From assembly GCA_017480495.1 (NCBI GenBank), contig JAFVAQ010000021.1, forward strand, positions 32,388 through 96,387: 64,000 nucleotides of DNA. The letters run 5' to 3'. The stretch's first letter is position 1; each line of letters starts with the position of its first letter. The notes beneath the pieces were generated by a model, which was not told where the DNA came from, made no database searches, and saw nothing but the letters and a program-made list of their open reading frames with translations. The position numbers and the translations under genes are program-made. Shown here piece by piece: positions 17,050-25,640 of this stretch. The DNA is from Eubacterium sp. Its GTDB lineage: Bacteria > Bacillota > Clostridia > Lachnospirales > Lachnospiraceae.

Positions 17050-17752
17050 GATTCATATAGTCCCTATAATCATTCTTGTTATTATTCTCGGGGCGCTTCT
17101 TTTTGCCAGCACATATACTTTGAAGGATATAGAAATAGTTGGATGCAATCTGGCTTCGGAGGATCAGGTAAGAGAAGCTATTAAAGATGAAACGATAATG
17201 AGTAACACACTTCTTCTGTATCTGAAGAACAAATTCGGTAAGATAGAAGATATACCCTTTGTTTCTAAGATGGATATAGAATTTGTAAGTAAGCACAAGG
17301 TTAGAGTTGAGGTTTATGAGAAGTCGGTTGCTGGTTGCCTAGAATATATGGAAAGCTATGTGTTTTTCGATAAGGACGGAATAGTAATGGAAACCGCTAA
17401 AGATAGGAAAGAAGGCGTTCCGTATATAAAGGGCCTCACAATTAAGAGCTGGCAACTCGGGGAGAAGCTTCCGATAGAGAATAAGAAGAAATTCGATATG
17501 ATACTGAATATTACACAGCTGCTGGAAAAATACGAGCTGGATATTCAAGGAATCGAGTTTACTGCTGATAGTGAAATAATCCTTCGTAAGGATAATATAG
17601 AGATAGAACTTGGTGATGGTTCCAACCTTGCGGTTCAGCTGATGAACCTGGGTAGTATACTAGATGCTGAAGGCCTGGAAGGCAAGACGGGAGTTCTATA
17701 TATGAAGGATTATAGCCTTGAAAATCCCATCGCTAGTTTCAAGGTAAAATAG
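17039..17752 (+). CDS. ftsQ: Cell division protein FtsQ/DivIB
   Basis: A 237-aa bitopic membrane protein: short cytosolic start, one transmembrane helix (about residues 8-27) followed at once by a POTRA domain (TLKDIEIVGCNLASEDQVRE) and an FtsQ-type beta domain. It links FtsL and FtsB-type proteins to the divisome. I chose the GTG at 17039 because the AAGGGGG at 17023-17029 is spaced for it; the frame opens at a TTG at 17030, which touches that site. It overlaps ftsW by 11 nt. Confidence 0.88.
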   Translation: MRHKIHIVPIIILVIILGALLFASTYTLKDIEIVGCNLASEDQVREAIKDETIMSNTLLLYLKNKFGKIEDIPFVSKMDIEFVSKHKVRVEVYEKSVAGCLEYMESYVFFDKDGIVMETAKDRKEGVPYIKGLTIKSWQLGEKLPIENKKKFDMILNITQLLEKYELDIQGIEFTADSEIILRKDNIEIELGDGSNLAVQLMNLGSILDAEGLEGKTGVLYMKDYSLENPIASFKVK

Positions 17753-17776
17753 TAACATAGATTTACATAATTCTGC

Positions 17777-17805
17777 TTGCCATTTCTTGAATTATTAAGT
17801 ATAAT
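17777..17805 (+). promoter_or_regulatory. ftsZ promoter
   Basis: -35 TTGCCA (17777-17782), exactly 17-nt spacer, consensus -10 TATAAT (17800-17805). The predicted start near 17812 gives a leader of about 50 nt. This allows ftsZ expression apart from the mraZ transcript. Confidence 0.8.
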
Positions 17806-17862
17806 ACAAGATAAGTGTGACTAGACTTTGTAAAAGTATTTTTATTTAAGGAGGAGAAGACC

Positions 17863-19062
17863 TTGCTTGAGATAAAGTCAAATGACGAGAAAAACCCTGC
17901 AAGAATACTTGTTATAGGTGTTGGTGGTGCAGGAAATAACGCTGTAAACAGAATGATTGATGAGAATGTTGAGGGTGTTGAGCTTATAGCTATAAACACT
18001 GATAAACAGGCTCTTTCACTCAGTAGAGCTACAACAAAGATTCAGATAGGTGAGAAGCTCACTAAGGGTCTTGGTGCAGGTGCCAAGCCTGAGATCGGTG
18101 CTAGCGCTGTTGAGGAAAACAGAGAAGAGATTAATGATATTATTAAAGATGCTGACATGGTATTCGTAACATGCGGTATGGGTGGTGGAACTGGTACAGG
18201 TGCTGCTCCTATAGTTGCAGAGATTGCTAGAAATCTTGGAATACTTACAGTCGGCGTTGTAACAAAGCCATTTTCATTTGAAGGAAAGCCTCGTATGGCA
18301 AATGCTACAAATGGTATAGCAAAGCTTCGCGAGAACGTTGATACACTTATCGTTATTCCTAACGACAAGCTCCTTCAGATATGTGATAAGAGAACAAGCA
18401 TTCCAGATGCTCTTAAGAAAGCCGATGAGGTTCTTCAGCAGGGTGTTCAGGGTGTTACAGATCTTATTAACAAGCCAGGACTTATCAACCTTGACTTTGC
18501 TGATATTCAGACAGTTATGCGTGATAAGGGTATCGCTCATATCGGTATTGGACATGGTAGTGGAGATAACAAGGCAGTTGATGCTATCAAGGCTGCTATG
18601 GATTCACCACTTCTTGAGACAACAGTTGATGGTGCTACAGATATCATCGTTAACTTCTCAGGAAATGTTGGTATCGTTGAAGCATACGATGCTATTACAT
18701 ATCTCTCAGAGGTTGCTGGTGAAGAGGCAAATATCATCTTCGGTACAGTTGATAATGATGTAACTGGTGAGGATGTTAGCATTACAATTATCGCAACAGG
18801 TCTTGAAGATGTTGAGAAGAGTGGTGCAGTTGTTATGCCAACAGCAAAGGCTGCTCCTAAGGCTCCAACATTTGGTGATACACTTAAGGCTCCTACACTT
18901 GGAGCAGGTAAGAAGGCTACTCCAGTTCCACTTAATCTTGGTGCTGCTAAGCCAGAAGCTACAGAGAGCGTTGAGAGTCCACTTGATAAGACTCCAGAAC
19001 CTTTCAGTGGTAGTGCCGCTAATCAGAATCTGAAGATTCCTGATTTCCTTAAGAGAGGATAA
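17863..19062 (+). CDS. ftsZ: Cell division GTPase FtsZ
   Basis: A 399-aa tubulin homologue that polymerises into the Z ring. It shows the GTP-binding segments [14 protein letters not shown]-like (here [14 protein letters not shown]), the tubulin signature [10 protein letters not shown] (about residues 107-116), the T7 loop with [11 protein letters not shown], a Pro/Ala-rich linker and the conserved C-terminal peptide LKIPDFLKR that binds FtsA or SepF. The start is a TTG at 17863, set by AAGGAGGAG seven bases upstream; no ATG fits. It has its own promoter and a strong terminator. Confidence 0.97.
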   Translation: MLEIKSNDEKNPARILVIGVGGAGNNAVNRMIDENVEGVELIAINTDKQALSLSRATTKIQIGEKLTKGLGAGAKPEIGASAVEENREEINDIIKDADMVFVTCGMGGGTGTGAAPIVAEIARNLGILTVGVVTKPFSFEGKPRMANATNGIAKLRENVDTLIVIPNDKLLQICDKRTSIPDALKKADEVLQQGVQGVTDLINKPGLINLDFADIQTVMRDKGIAHIGIGHGSGDNKAVDAIKAAMDSPLLETTVDGATDIIVNFSGNVGIVEAYDAITYLSEVAGEEANIIFGTVDNDVTGEDVSITIIATGLEDVEKSGAVVMPTAKAAPKAPTFGDTLKAPTLGAGKKATPVPLNLGAAKPEATESVESPLDKTPEPFSGSAANQNLKIPDFLKRG

Positions 19063-19081
19063 GAATAAGCTGAGTTTTAAG

Positions 19082-19112
19082 GCCGACAACAATATTGTTG
19101 TCGGCTTTATTT
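19082..19112 (+). terminator. ftsZ terminator
   Basis: A perfect 12-bp palindromic stem GCCGACAACAAT/ATTGTTGTCGGC (19082-19105) followed by TTTATTTT, 19 nt after the ftsZ stop. Confidence 0.9.
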
Positions 19113-19123
19113 TATGGTACAAT
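19095..19123 (+). promoter_or_regulatory. Possible promoter overlapping the ftsZ terminator
   Basis: TTGTTG (19095-19100), 17-nt spacer, TACAAT (19118-19123). The -35 lies in the 3' arm of the ftsZ terminator. It would start a transcript for the glycosyltransferase gene near 19130. Confidence 0.45.
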
Positions 19124-19167
19124 AGTTAGCGGTTTTGTTTGATAATCGAGAGATGAGGATACGCGAT

Positions 19168-19920
19168 ATGATTAGTGTGATTATGCCCAGTCATAATAGC
19201 GATATAACTTTAGATAGAGCAGTCAGATCTGTCCTGAATCAGACCTATAAGGATCTAGAACTCATTATAGTTGATAATGGTAGCGTGAAGCTTCCAAATC
19301 TCAGTGATGATATTCTTATGGACCCAAGAGTTAAGATGCTTGTGTATGCAGAGGTTCTTGGGGCAGCAAAGGCCAGAAATGTTGGAGTCAGAGAAGCTAG
19401 TGGCGAATATGTAGCCTTTCTGGATTCTGATGATTATTGGACGCCGGATAAGCTTGATAAACAGATAAAGGTTATGGAGAAGTTTGTAATTCAAGGGGAA
19501 ACGCCTAGACTTGTATTTACTGGTCGCAGCATAGTTGATGCAGCTGGACAGGAAACCGGTAGATATATAGGCTGTAATAAGATTGTCCGTAGAGAACTGC
19601 TACTCCGTTCTAATCAGATTAATTGCTCCTCTGTGCTAATCAGAAGAGAGACGGCGCTCAGGTTTCCGTTTCCAGATGGGAATTTCCATGAGGATTATGT
19701 AGTTTGGCTAGAAGTACTGGAGGAGGGCGGTTACGCCGCAGGTATCAATAGACCTCTTCTTAAATATCGCAAAACCTCCTCGAGTAAATCAGGTAATAAG
19801 ATAAGGTCTGCAATTATGACCTATAATGTTTATAGATATGTTGGAATGAGCACATTTGAATGCTTGAAGCATATGATAACGTATACCGTAGAAGGTATAA
19901 GAAAACATTATTTTAGTTAA
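19168..19920 (+). CDS. Family 2 glycosyltransferase
   Basis: A 250-aa GT-A fold glycosyltransferase, cytosolic or membrane-peripheral. The N-terminus reads ISVIMPSHNSDITLDRAVRS, with QTYKDLELIIVDNGS, then GAAKARNVGVREASGEYVAF and the metal-binding LDSDDYW at about residues 86-92. A later HEDYVVWLEVLEEGGY holds the likely catalytic ED pair. I chose the ATG at 19168, preceded by GAGG at 19155-19158; the frame is open to a TTG at 19135. Acceptor and sugar are unknown; with no polysaccharide locus nearby it may act on a surface glycan or glycolipid. Confidence 0.88.
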   Translation: MISVIMPSHNSDITLDRAVRSVLNQTYKDLELIIVDNGSVKLPNLSDDILMDPRVKMLVYAEVLGAAKARNVGVREASGEYVAFLDSDDYWTPDKLDKQIKVMEKFVIQGETPRLVFTGRSIVDAAGQETGRYIGCNKIVRRELLLRSNQINCSSVLIRRETALRFPFPDGNFHEDYVVWLEVLEEGGYAAGINRPLLKYRKTSSSKSGNKIRSAIMTYNVYRYVGMSTFECLKHMITYTVEGIRKHYFS

Positions 19921-19932
19921 AGGATGAATATA

Positions 19933-20763
19933 ATGGAACAAAAAGGTAGAGCAGAATTACTTCTTGAAGGACTTAAGACTAGAATAAAAGATGCACCTTC
20001 ACAGACGATGCATCAGGAAAATGCAGTCCTAGATAGAGAAGAGCTTCTGAGACTTGTAGATAATATCGCTGAAGTTGTTAAGAACGAGCTGAACACTTAT
20101 CGCGAGGTAAATGATAAGCGCGCGAGAATAATCAAGGAAGCAAAGGAAGAAGCGGAAGAGATACTGTATCAGGCAGAAAGAACAGCTAGCCGTATTAGAG
20201 TTACTAAGAGAAAGGATACTGAACCGCCTTCTTTTAGAGCGTCAGATTTAGATAAGGATGAGAAGGATTCTCTTAGAATGGCTTCTGATATATATGCAGC
20301 TTCCCTTATATATACAGATGAAATGCTCACAGAGGTAGATCATCTGGTTGAGGATTCCTACGAGAAGATCGAACAGGAATATGCGAGAATGAGAAGTACT
20401 CTTAGACAGAAGATAGAGGATATAACTGAGAATAAGGCTGAGCTTATGAGTAACCTGAATGGTCTTAAGGCTAATGACAGATATGCACAGATTCTCGAGC
20501 TAAGTGAGCTGCTTTCTGTGGAGCTTTATAATGAGCGTCAGAAGGCCATGGCTAGAGAAAGAGAAGAAAGAGCACAGATGAGATTTATCCTTAATGAGGA
20601 TGAAGAGACTGAGGTTAAACAGGATAATGCCAGACCACCTATCAGTCCTGATAGAACTGCTGTTAAGATTGAACAGGAGAGTAAGGGCGGTCTTGAGATA
20701 GAGATAATGGATAGAAGTGATGAGGTGACTAATCGAGATGAAGGAACTGGAGACGTACATTAG
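19933..20763 (+). CDS. Coiled-coil protein, DivIVA-like in appearance, unknown function
   Basis: A 276-aa soluble, highly charged, mostly helical protein. A short N-terminal region is followed by long heptad-rich helices (about 35-85 and 110-215, rich in Glu/Lys/Arg and Ala) and a disordered acidic tail. The EAKEEAEEILYQAERTASRI segment resembles DivIVA/GpsB or ATPase-stalk coiled coils, but the diagnostic DivIVA N-terminal motif is not clear. The ATG at 19933 fits the AAAGGA site better than the ATG at 19924. It overlaps the thioesterase gene by 26 nt and lies near ftsZ, so a role in envelope or division scaffolding is possible but inferred. Confidence 0.6.
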   Translation: MEQKGRAELLLEGLKTRIKDAPSQTMHQENAVLDREELLRLVDNIAEVVKNELNTYREVNDKRARIIKEAKEEAEEILYQAERTASRIRVTKRKDTEPPSFRASDLDKDEKDSLRMASDIYAASLIYTDEMLTEVDHLVEDSYEKIEQEYARMRSTLRQKIEDITENKAELMSNLNGLKANDRYAQILELSELLSVELYNERQKAMAREREERAQMRFILNEDEETEVKQDNARPPISPDRTAVKIEQESKGGLEIEIMDRSDEVTNRDEGTGDVH

Positions 20764-21160
20764 AGTAGTAAATTATTATGAGACGGATCAGATGCAGGTG
20801 GTGCACCATTCGAATTATGCGAGATATCTAGAGGAAGCAAGACTTCACCTGATGGATCAAATAGGTCTGTCGTATGATAAGCTTGAGAAAATGGGCATAA
20901 TAATACCGGTGCTGGAGCTCCATGATTATTATATCAAGTCTATTACATATGGTGATGTAATAGAGATAAAACCAATGGTTATCAAGCTGACACCGGTAAG
21001 ATTCACTCTTAAGTATGAGATATACAGGTCGGGAACGGATGAACTCCTGCACACAGCCCAGACCTCACATGCTTTTGTAGATACAGATTTTAAACCAATG
21101 AATCTTAAGAAAAGGTATCCTGAGGTATATGCTGCAATGCAGGAAATAGTTGTTCAGTGA
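20738..21160 (+). CDS. Hotdog-fold acyl-CoA thioesterase (YbgC/FadM-like)
   Basis: A 140-aa single hotdog domain of the 4-hydroxybenzoyl-CoA thioesterase type, which hydrolyses acyl-CoA or acyl-ACP thioesters. The key signature is YYETDQMQVVHHSNYARYLE, with the catalytic Asp at residue 17, followed by the hotdog helix and the beta strands (KSITYGDVIEIKPMV, FTLKYEIYR). It starts inside the 3' end of the coiled-coil gene (26-nt overlap), so the two are coupled. The exact substrate is unknown. Confidence 0.85.
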   Translation: MKELETYIRVVNYYETDQMQVVHHSNYARYLEEARLHLMDQIGLSYDKLEKMGIIIPVLELHDYYIKSITYGDVIEIKPMVIKLTPVRFTLKYEIYRSGTDELLHTAQTSHAFVDTDFKPMNLKKRYPEVYAAMQEIVVQ

Positions 21161-21166
21161 TTTTAG

Positions 21167-21204
21167 AGATGTTGCTAATCGGTTTTAGCAACATCTTTTC
21201 TTTT
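21167..21204 (+). terminator. Terminator between convergent genes
   Basis: Perfect 12-bp stem AGATGTTGCTAA (21167-21178)/TTAGCAACATCT (21185-21196), loop TCGGTT, then a T-rich tail. It ends the thioesterase transcript; the stop of the converging GGDEF gene lies inside its 5' arm. Confidence 0.85.
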
Positions 21205-23493
21205 GTTTTTCTTATCTTTGTATAGCTCGGCATCTGCTTCAGTCATTTCCGCCTCTATATCAAGAGAATCGCTGACTGTAAGCTCTTTGAAACCGTGGCT
21301 GAATTCTACGTAGTAAGGCTTATGGTCTTGTTCATTAACCCTATCCTGATAATAGGACATGCTGTCCTTTATATTCTTGATAGTAGTGCCGTCCATATCG
21401 GCTACGAAAACAGCAAATTCATCGCCGCCGATTCGTGCAATTATAGTTCCCTTTGGAAAGCTCTTTCTAAGTGTGTTGGCAATGCTGGTGAGAGCGAAAT
21501 CACCATCCTTATGTCCATATCTATCATTAACCTGCTTCAGGTTATCCATATCGATATAACCAACCAGCCCTGGCTTACCATTGTTGCTGGTATTACTGGT
21601 TAGTTGATCTACAGCTTCGAAGAAACCGCGGCGGTTATATAGACCGGTTAGCTCGTCAGTTACGGAAATGGCATTTAGCTGATCATTCTTGTCGCGAATC
21701 TCATTCATAGTAACCTCTAGACGATTCTGGATAGCTATTTCCTGTCTCATCAGGTTGATGAACTTCAGTGCTGTTCCAAGTTGCAGAGAGGTTGAATATA
21801 CATTACTGAAGCTGTTCAAATCTGTTTCACATAGGAGAAGACCATGTTGGGCTTCATTTGTAAGAAGCGGAGTCAGAACCATGGTGTGTCTTCTCTCGTT
21901 TGGTGTATATTTATTGTCAAAAATCATGTAGGTAGGGAAGATTCTTTTTTCGTTAGTCAGAACCATAACCTTCTCATCCTTGCAGAAAGCCTGCAGGTTA
22001 ATGTATTTTGGAACATTCCACATTCCGTCATTTAATAGGACAGGCAAATCATCATATAGGTATAAGTATGCGCTTGCGAAGCCGTTCCATCTATGAAGAT
22101 TTTGGACAATAAGCCTGTAGCATTTTTCATCATCCATAGCAGTGAGAAGAGTATCTCTTGTGAGTCTCATAGACTGCCATACAGATTCCTTGTTTCTCTT
22201 GACCTCATCCATATATTCGTTTGCTACGTAATATGATACGTGTGTCATTATTACATTAAAGGCGGACACAAGCTTAACGTGTTTGTCCTCGCCAAAATCA
22301 AGTCCTAGAAGAAAATCGGATAGCTGGCTCATCATATAAGTAAATTTATTATGTGAGTAATAATGTATTATGATGTTGCTGCTTAGAACCTTATCGGTTT
22401 CAGCCTGAAGCTGTTCCTCGGTATATTCGGAACCGTCATAAATGATATTTCCGAAAATTTCAAAAAATGGATTGAGCACATCAAAAAGCTGTTTAGAATA
22501 AAATGTATTATAGTAATGGTTCATGAATAAATCTTCGAACTTCTTGATAAGAGTTTTGCTATTCATTTTTCCGGAAGATATATCAATGCTGTTGAGTACC
22601 TCTTTATTCTTGGCAGGATTACATCCACAGGAAAGCCTCTTTACAAGCTTTGAATGTAGGAGAGATAGAGAGGTTTCACCTGTCTTGATAAGTTCCAGTG
22701 CCTGATATACTGCGTTGTAACCTAGATCCATTACGTTATTATCTACAGTTGTAAGAGGAGGTGAAAGGGATAGTGAGGTAGGGGTGTTGTCATAGCCTGT
22801 AACTATTATATCCTTACCTATTTTCAGCCCCTTCTTCTTAATAGCCTTATATCCACCAATGGCCATAGTATCATTAGCGAAAACAATGGCTTCAAGACCT
22901 GGATTATCATCCAGAAGCTTGGTAACGAGATCCTCTGTGAATTCAGAGAAATTACCATAGGCTACCTTTTTCTCATCATATGGAATATTATTTTCTGCAA
23001 GTACCTTCTTGTATATGTTAAATCTTTCGAGAGCATCAGCATTCTCAAGACGACCGCTGACAAAGGCTATTTCTCTTTTTCCGTGATCCTTTATTATATG
23101 CTCTATACATGCACGCATTCCTGTTGCACCCTCTGTATATAGGTAAGGATATCCAGGAATTTCAGCTTCAATTGTTAGAATAGGAAGATCAAAATAATCC
23201 AGAAAAGCCTTCTTATCTTCAACGGATAGAAAGCTGCCTATTGAACCAATAGAAATGATAAGTGCATCTAGAGATTTCTTGTTTGCATAGTAAAAAATCG
23301 AATTGTATTGATAGTCGTATTTGGCGTTAATGGGATCGTTATAAGAAGCATTTAGATACATGCCAGGAAGAATAGTAAGATTCACATCTGCTTCTTCGGC
23401 GGCATATTCTACACCCTTGCAGATCTCAAATGCATAGTCATTGTCCAAATGACAAGTAAGAAAGCCTATGTTTGACCTGTGTTTATCTAGCAT
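21175..23493 (-). CDS. Diguanylate cyclase with LacI-type ligand-binding sensor domain
   Basis: A 772-aa cytosolic protein. Residues 1 to about 290 form a periplasmic-binding-protein-like domain of the LacI/GalR type (NIGFLTCHLDNDYAFEICKG, IVTGYDNTPTSLS) but with no helix-turn-helix before it. A helical and GAF-like middle (about 300-600) follows, then a coiled linker and a GGDEF domain (about 605-765) with the intact active-site RIGGDEFAVF. It should make cyclic di-GMP in response to a small ligand, perhaps a sugar. The usual RxxD inhibitory site just before GGDEF is not seen. Start at 23493 after a GGGGGAAA site. Transcribed toward the thioesterase, divergent from purM. Confidence 0.88.
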   Translation of the reverse strand: MLDKHRSNIGFLTCHLDNDYAFEICKGVEYAAEEADVNLTILPGMYLNASYNDPINAKYDYQYNSIFYYANKKSLDALIISIGSIGSFLSVEDKKAFLDYFDLPILTIEAEIPGYPYLYTEGATGMRACIEHIIKDHGKREIAFVSGRLENADALERFNIYKKVLAENNIPYDEKKVAYGNFSEFTEDLVTKLLDDNPGLEAIVFANDTMAIGGYKAIKKKGLKIGKDIIVTGYDNTPTSLSLSPPLTTVDNNVMDLGYNAVYQALELIKTGETSLSLLHSKLVKRLSCGCNPAKNKEVLNSIDISSGKMNSKTLIKKFEDLFMNHYYNTFYSKQLFDVLNPFFEIFGNIIYDGSEYTEEQLQAETDKVLSSNIIIHYYSHNKFTYMMSQLSDFLLGLDFGEDKHVKLVSAFNVIMTHVSYYVANEYMDEVKRNKESVWQSMRLTRDTLLTAMDDEKCYRLIVQNLHRWNGFASAYLYLYDDLPVLLNDGMWNVPKYINLQAFCKDEKVMVLTNEKRIFPTYMIFDNKYTPNERRHTMVLTPLLTNEAQHGLLLCETDLNSFSNVYSTSLQLGTALKFINLMRQEIAIQNRLEVTMNEIRDKNDQLNAISVTDELTGLYNRRGFFEAVDQLTSNTSNNGKPGLVGYIDMDNLKQVNDRYGHKDGDFALTSIANTLRKSFPKGTIIARIGGDEFAVFVADMDGTTIKNIKDSMSYYQDRVNEQDHKPYYVEFSHGFKELTVSDSLDIEAEMTEADAELYKDKKNKRKDVAKTD

Positions 23494-23617
23494 AGTCTGT
23501 TTCCCCCTCTGATAGTAAGAGATAGTAACAAAATAACTGATTTTAGATTCCCCATAACTGTTTTATATTTTAACATAATGAGCATCAAAATTAAACTATT
23601 TTTAGGTCCTGGCGGTG

Positions 23618-23646
23618 TTTACAAAAGAGGGTTGATAATTTATAAT
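23618..23646 (+). promoter_or_regulatory. purM promoter
   Basis: -35 TTTACA (23618-23623), 17-nt spacer, -10 TATAAT (23641-23646). The start near 23653 leaves a leader of about 65 nt with no recognised riboswitch. The other half of the 224-nt divergent gap is AT-rich and should hold the GGDEF gene promoter. Confidence 0.75.
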
Positions 23647-23717
23647 AGGGGCGGTTGTGTGAGGGCATTTGTCCTATTAATTAGAAACCATTAATTTAGT
23701 ATCCGGGAGGAAAAATC

Positions 23718-24743
23718 ATGGATTACAAAAAATCAGGAGTAGATATCGAAGCAGGCTACAGATCAGTTGAACTGATGAAGGAACATGTTAAGAAAACAAT
23801 GAGACCAGAAGTTTTAGGAGGTCTCGGAGGTTTTGCTGGAGCATTTGATCTCAGCAAGATTAAGGACATGGAGGAGCCAGTTCTTCTTTCCGGAACAGAT
23901 GGTTGCGGAACTAAGGTTAAGCTTGCTTTTATTATGGATAAACATGACACTATTGGAATAGATGCTGTAGCTATGTGCGTAAATGATATAGCTTGTTCAG
24001 GTGGAGAGCCACTTTTCTTCCTTGACTATATAGCTTGCGGAAAGAACTATCCAGAGAAGATAGCTTCTATAGTAAAGGGAGTAGCTGAAGGATGTCTTCA
24101 GTCAGAGGCAGCCCTTGTTGGAGGGGAGACAGCAGAGCATCCAGGACTAATGCCAGAGGATGATTATGATCTTGCTGGTTTCGCAGTTGGTGTAGTTGAT
24201 AAGAAGGACCTTATCACAGGCGAAAACATCAAGGCAGGAGATACACTTATCGGTATAGCTTCTTCTGGAGTTCATAGTAATGGCTTCTCACTCGTTAGAA
24301 GTGTATTTGAAATGACTAAGGAATCCCTTGATACATATTATGATGAACTTGGTAAGACACTTGGTGAGGCACTTATCGAGCCTACAAGAATATATGTTAA
24401 GGGACTTAAGGCAGTTAAAAAGGCTGGAGTAACTATTAAGGGCTGCAGCCACATAACAGGTGGAGGATTCTATGAGAATATTCCTCGTATGCTTCCTGAT
24501 GGAGTCGGAGTAAAGGTTAATAAATCCTCTTACGAAGTACCAGCTATCTTCAAGCTTCTCGCAGAGAAGGGGGATATTGATGAACATATGATGTATAACA
24601 CCTTTAATATGGGAGTTGGAATGGTGCTGGCGGTAGACCCAGCTGATGCTGACAAGACTATCGAAGCCCTCGCAAGCACAGGCGACAAAGCCTTCGTACT
24701 TGGCGAAGTAGTAAGCGGCAACAAAGAAGTTGAGATAAACTGA
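23718..24743 (+). CDS. purM: Phosphoribosylformylglycinamidine cyclo-ligase (AIR synthetase)
   Basis: A 341-aa cytosolic enzyme for step 5 of purine synthesis: FGAM plus ATP gives AIR. The ATP-binding fold of the PurM/PurL family is clear: [11 protein letters not shown] at the start, the [13 protein letters not shown] motif (about residues 60-72), [29 protein letters not shown] and [16 protein letters not shown]. The length is normal. The ATG follows GGGAGGAAA. It heads a purM-purN-purD group, and clpC overlaps the last gene. Confidence 0.97.
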   Translation: MDYKKSGVDIEAGYRSVELMKEHVKKTMRPEVLGGLGGFAGAFDLSKIKDMEEPVLLSGTDGCGTKVKLAFIMDKHDTIGIDAVAMCVNDIACSGGEPLFFLDYIACGKNYPEKIASIVKGVAEGCLQSEAALVGGETAEHPGLMPEDDYDLAGFAVGVVDKKDLITGENIKAGDTLIGIASSGVHSNGFSLVRSVFEMTKESLDTYYDELGKTLGEALIEPTRIYVKGLKAVKKAGVTIKGCSHITGGGFYENIPRMLPDGVGVKVNKSSYEVPAIFKLLAEKGDIDEHMMYNTFNMGVGMVLAVDPADADKTIEALASTGDKAFVLGEVVSGNKEVEIN

Positions 24744-24750
24744 GCCAGTG

Positions 24751-24770
24751 GGGACGGTTCTTCTGACAAC
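24751..24770 (+). repeat. REP-like motif, copy 2
   Basis: GGGACGGTTCTTCTGACAAC between purM and purN; its counterpart lies on the minus strand at 5123-5142. The first half also recurs in the hairpin at 29890-29912. Confidence 0.5.
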
Positions 24771-24811
24771 TTTTGTGAACTATTTGTGAAAATGTAGAAT
24801 GGAGATATTAT

Positions 24812-25432
24812 ATGAGAGTTCTGGTTCTTGTATCAGGCGGAGGTACTAACCTTCAGGCAATTATTGATGGAGTTGCAAATGGCTCCATAACAAATACAGA
24901 AATAGTTGGAGTCCTGAGTAATAATTACGGAGTATATTCTCTGGAAAGAGCTGAGAAAGCAGGAATAAAAAATGAAGTTATAGCACCTAAGGATTTCCCT
25001 GATAGGTCCTCCTTCAATAAAGCATTTCTTGCTAAACTGGACGAGTACAAGCCAGACCTTATCGTACTAGCAGGCTTCCTTGTGGTTATACCAGAGATAG
25101 TTATAGAGAAGTATGAAGGTAAGATAATAAATATCCACCCTTCACTAATCCCTTCCTTCTGTGGAAAAGGATACTACGGACTCAAGGTTCACAAGGCTGC
25201 TCTGGATAGAGGAGTTAAAGTTTCCGGCGCTACAGTACATTTCGTAGATGCAGGAACTGACACTGGTCCAATCATCCTACAGAAGGCCGTGTATGTAGAA
25301 AAGGGCGACACCCCAGAAACACTACAACGCCGTATCATGGAAGAAGCTGAGTGGAAGATACTCCCTCAAGCCATCAATATGATAGCGAACGGCGAAGTAG
25401 CCTACACCCAGCCATCTGATATGAGAAACTAA
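24812..25432 (+). CDS. purN: Phosphoribosylglycinamide formyltransferase (GAR transformylase)
   Basis: A 206-aa folate-dependent enzyme transferring a formyl group from 10-formyl-THF to GAR. It has the Rossmann start VLVSGGGTNLQAI, the LIVLAGFLVVIP segment and the catalytic block NIHPSLIPSFCGKGYYG (Asn about 106, His about 108) with the later VHFVDAGTDTGPI carrying the catalytic Asp. The ATG at 24812 follows TGGAGA. It lies 68 nt after purM and is separated from purD by a long hairpin element. Confidence 0.96.
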   Translation: MRVLVLVSGGGTNLQAIIDGVANGSITNTEIVGVLSNNYGVYSLERAEKAGIKNEVIAPKDFPDRSSFNKAFLAKLDEYKPDLIVLAGFLVVIPEIVIEKYEGKIINIHPSLIPSFCGKGYYGLKVHKAALDRGVKVSGATVHFVDAGTDTGPIILQKAVYVEKGDTPETLQRRIMEEAEWKILPQAINMIANGEVAYTQPSDMRN

Positions 25433-25443
25433 TTATCCCGCGA

Positions 25444-25606
25444 GCAGGTGGTGAAAGAGCTGTTATGAAACTTTCGAGACCCTAGAGCAACCTCGGTACT
25501 TAGCGATTCACGCGCGAAGTGAAGTGAGAGCTTAGTATCCGTTAGGTTGCGGCCGGAGCGAAAGCGCGTCTCGAGAAGTTTTATAACAGCTCTGAACCCT
25601 ACCTGC
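25444..25606. repeat. Long hairpin repeat, family A, copy 1
   Basis: This fills most of the 208-nt purN-purD gap. Arms 25457-25480 and 25568-25592 pair over about 24 bp (GAGCTGTTAT...ATAACAGCTC ends), extended outward by GCAGGT/ACCTGC. The core 25492-25535 on the minus strand matches the plus-strand core of copy 2 at 50811-50857 (both contain CTAAGCTCTCACTTC and GTGAATCGCTAAG), while the outer arms of the two copies are unrelated in sequence. There is no coding potential. Confidence 0.75.
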
Positions 25607-25640
25607 CGTGGAAAAGACTGAATTCAGAAAGGAAATAGAA

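Noticed and set aside
23653-23717. Riboswitch in the purM leader
   Set aside because: The leader is only about 65 nt and shows no purine or other recognised aptamer motif.
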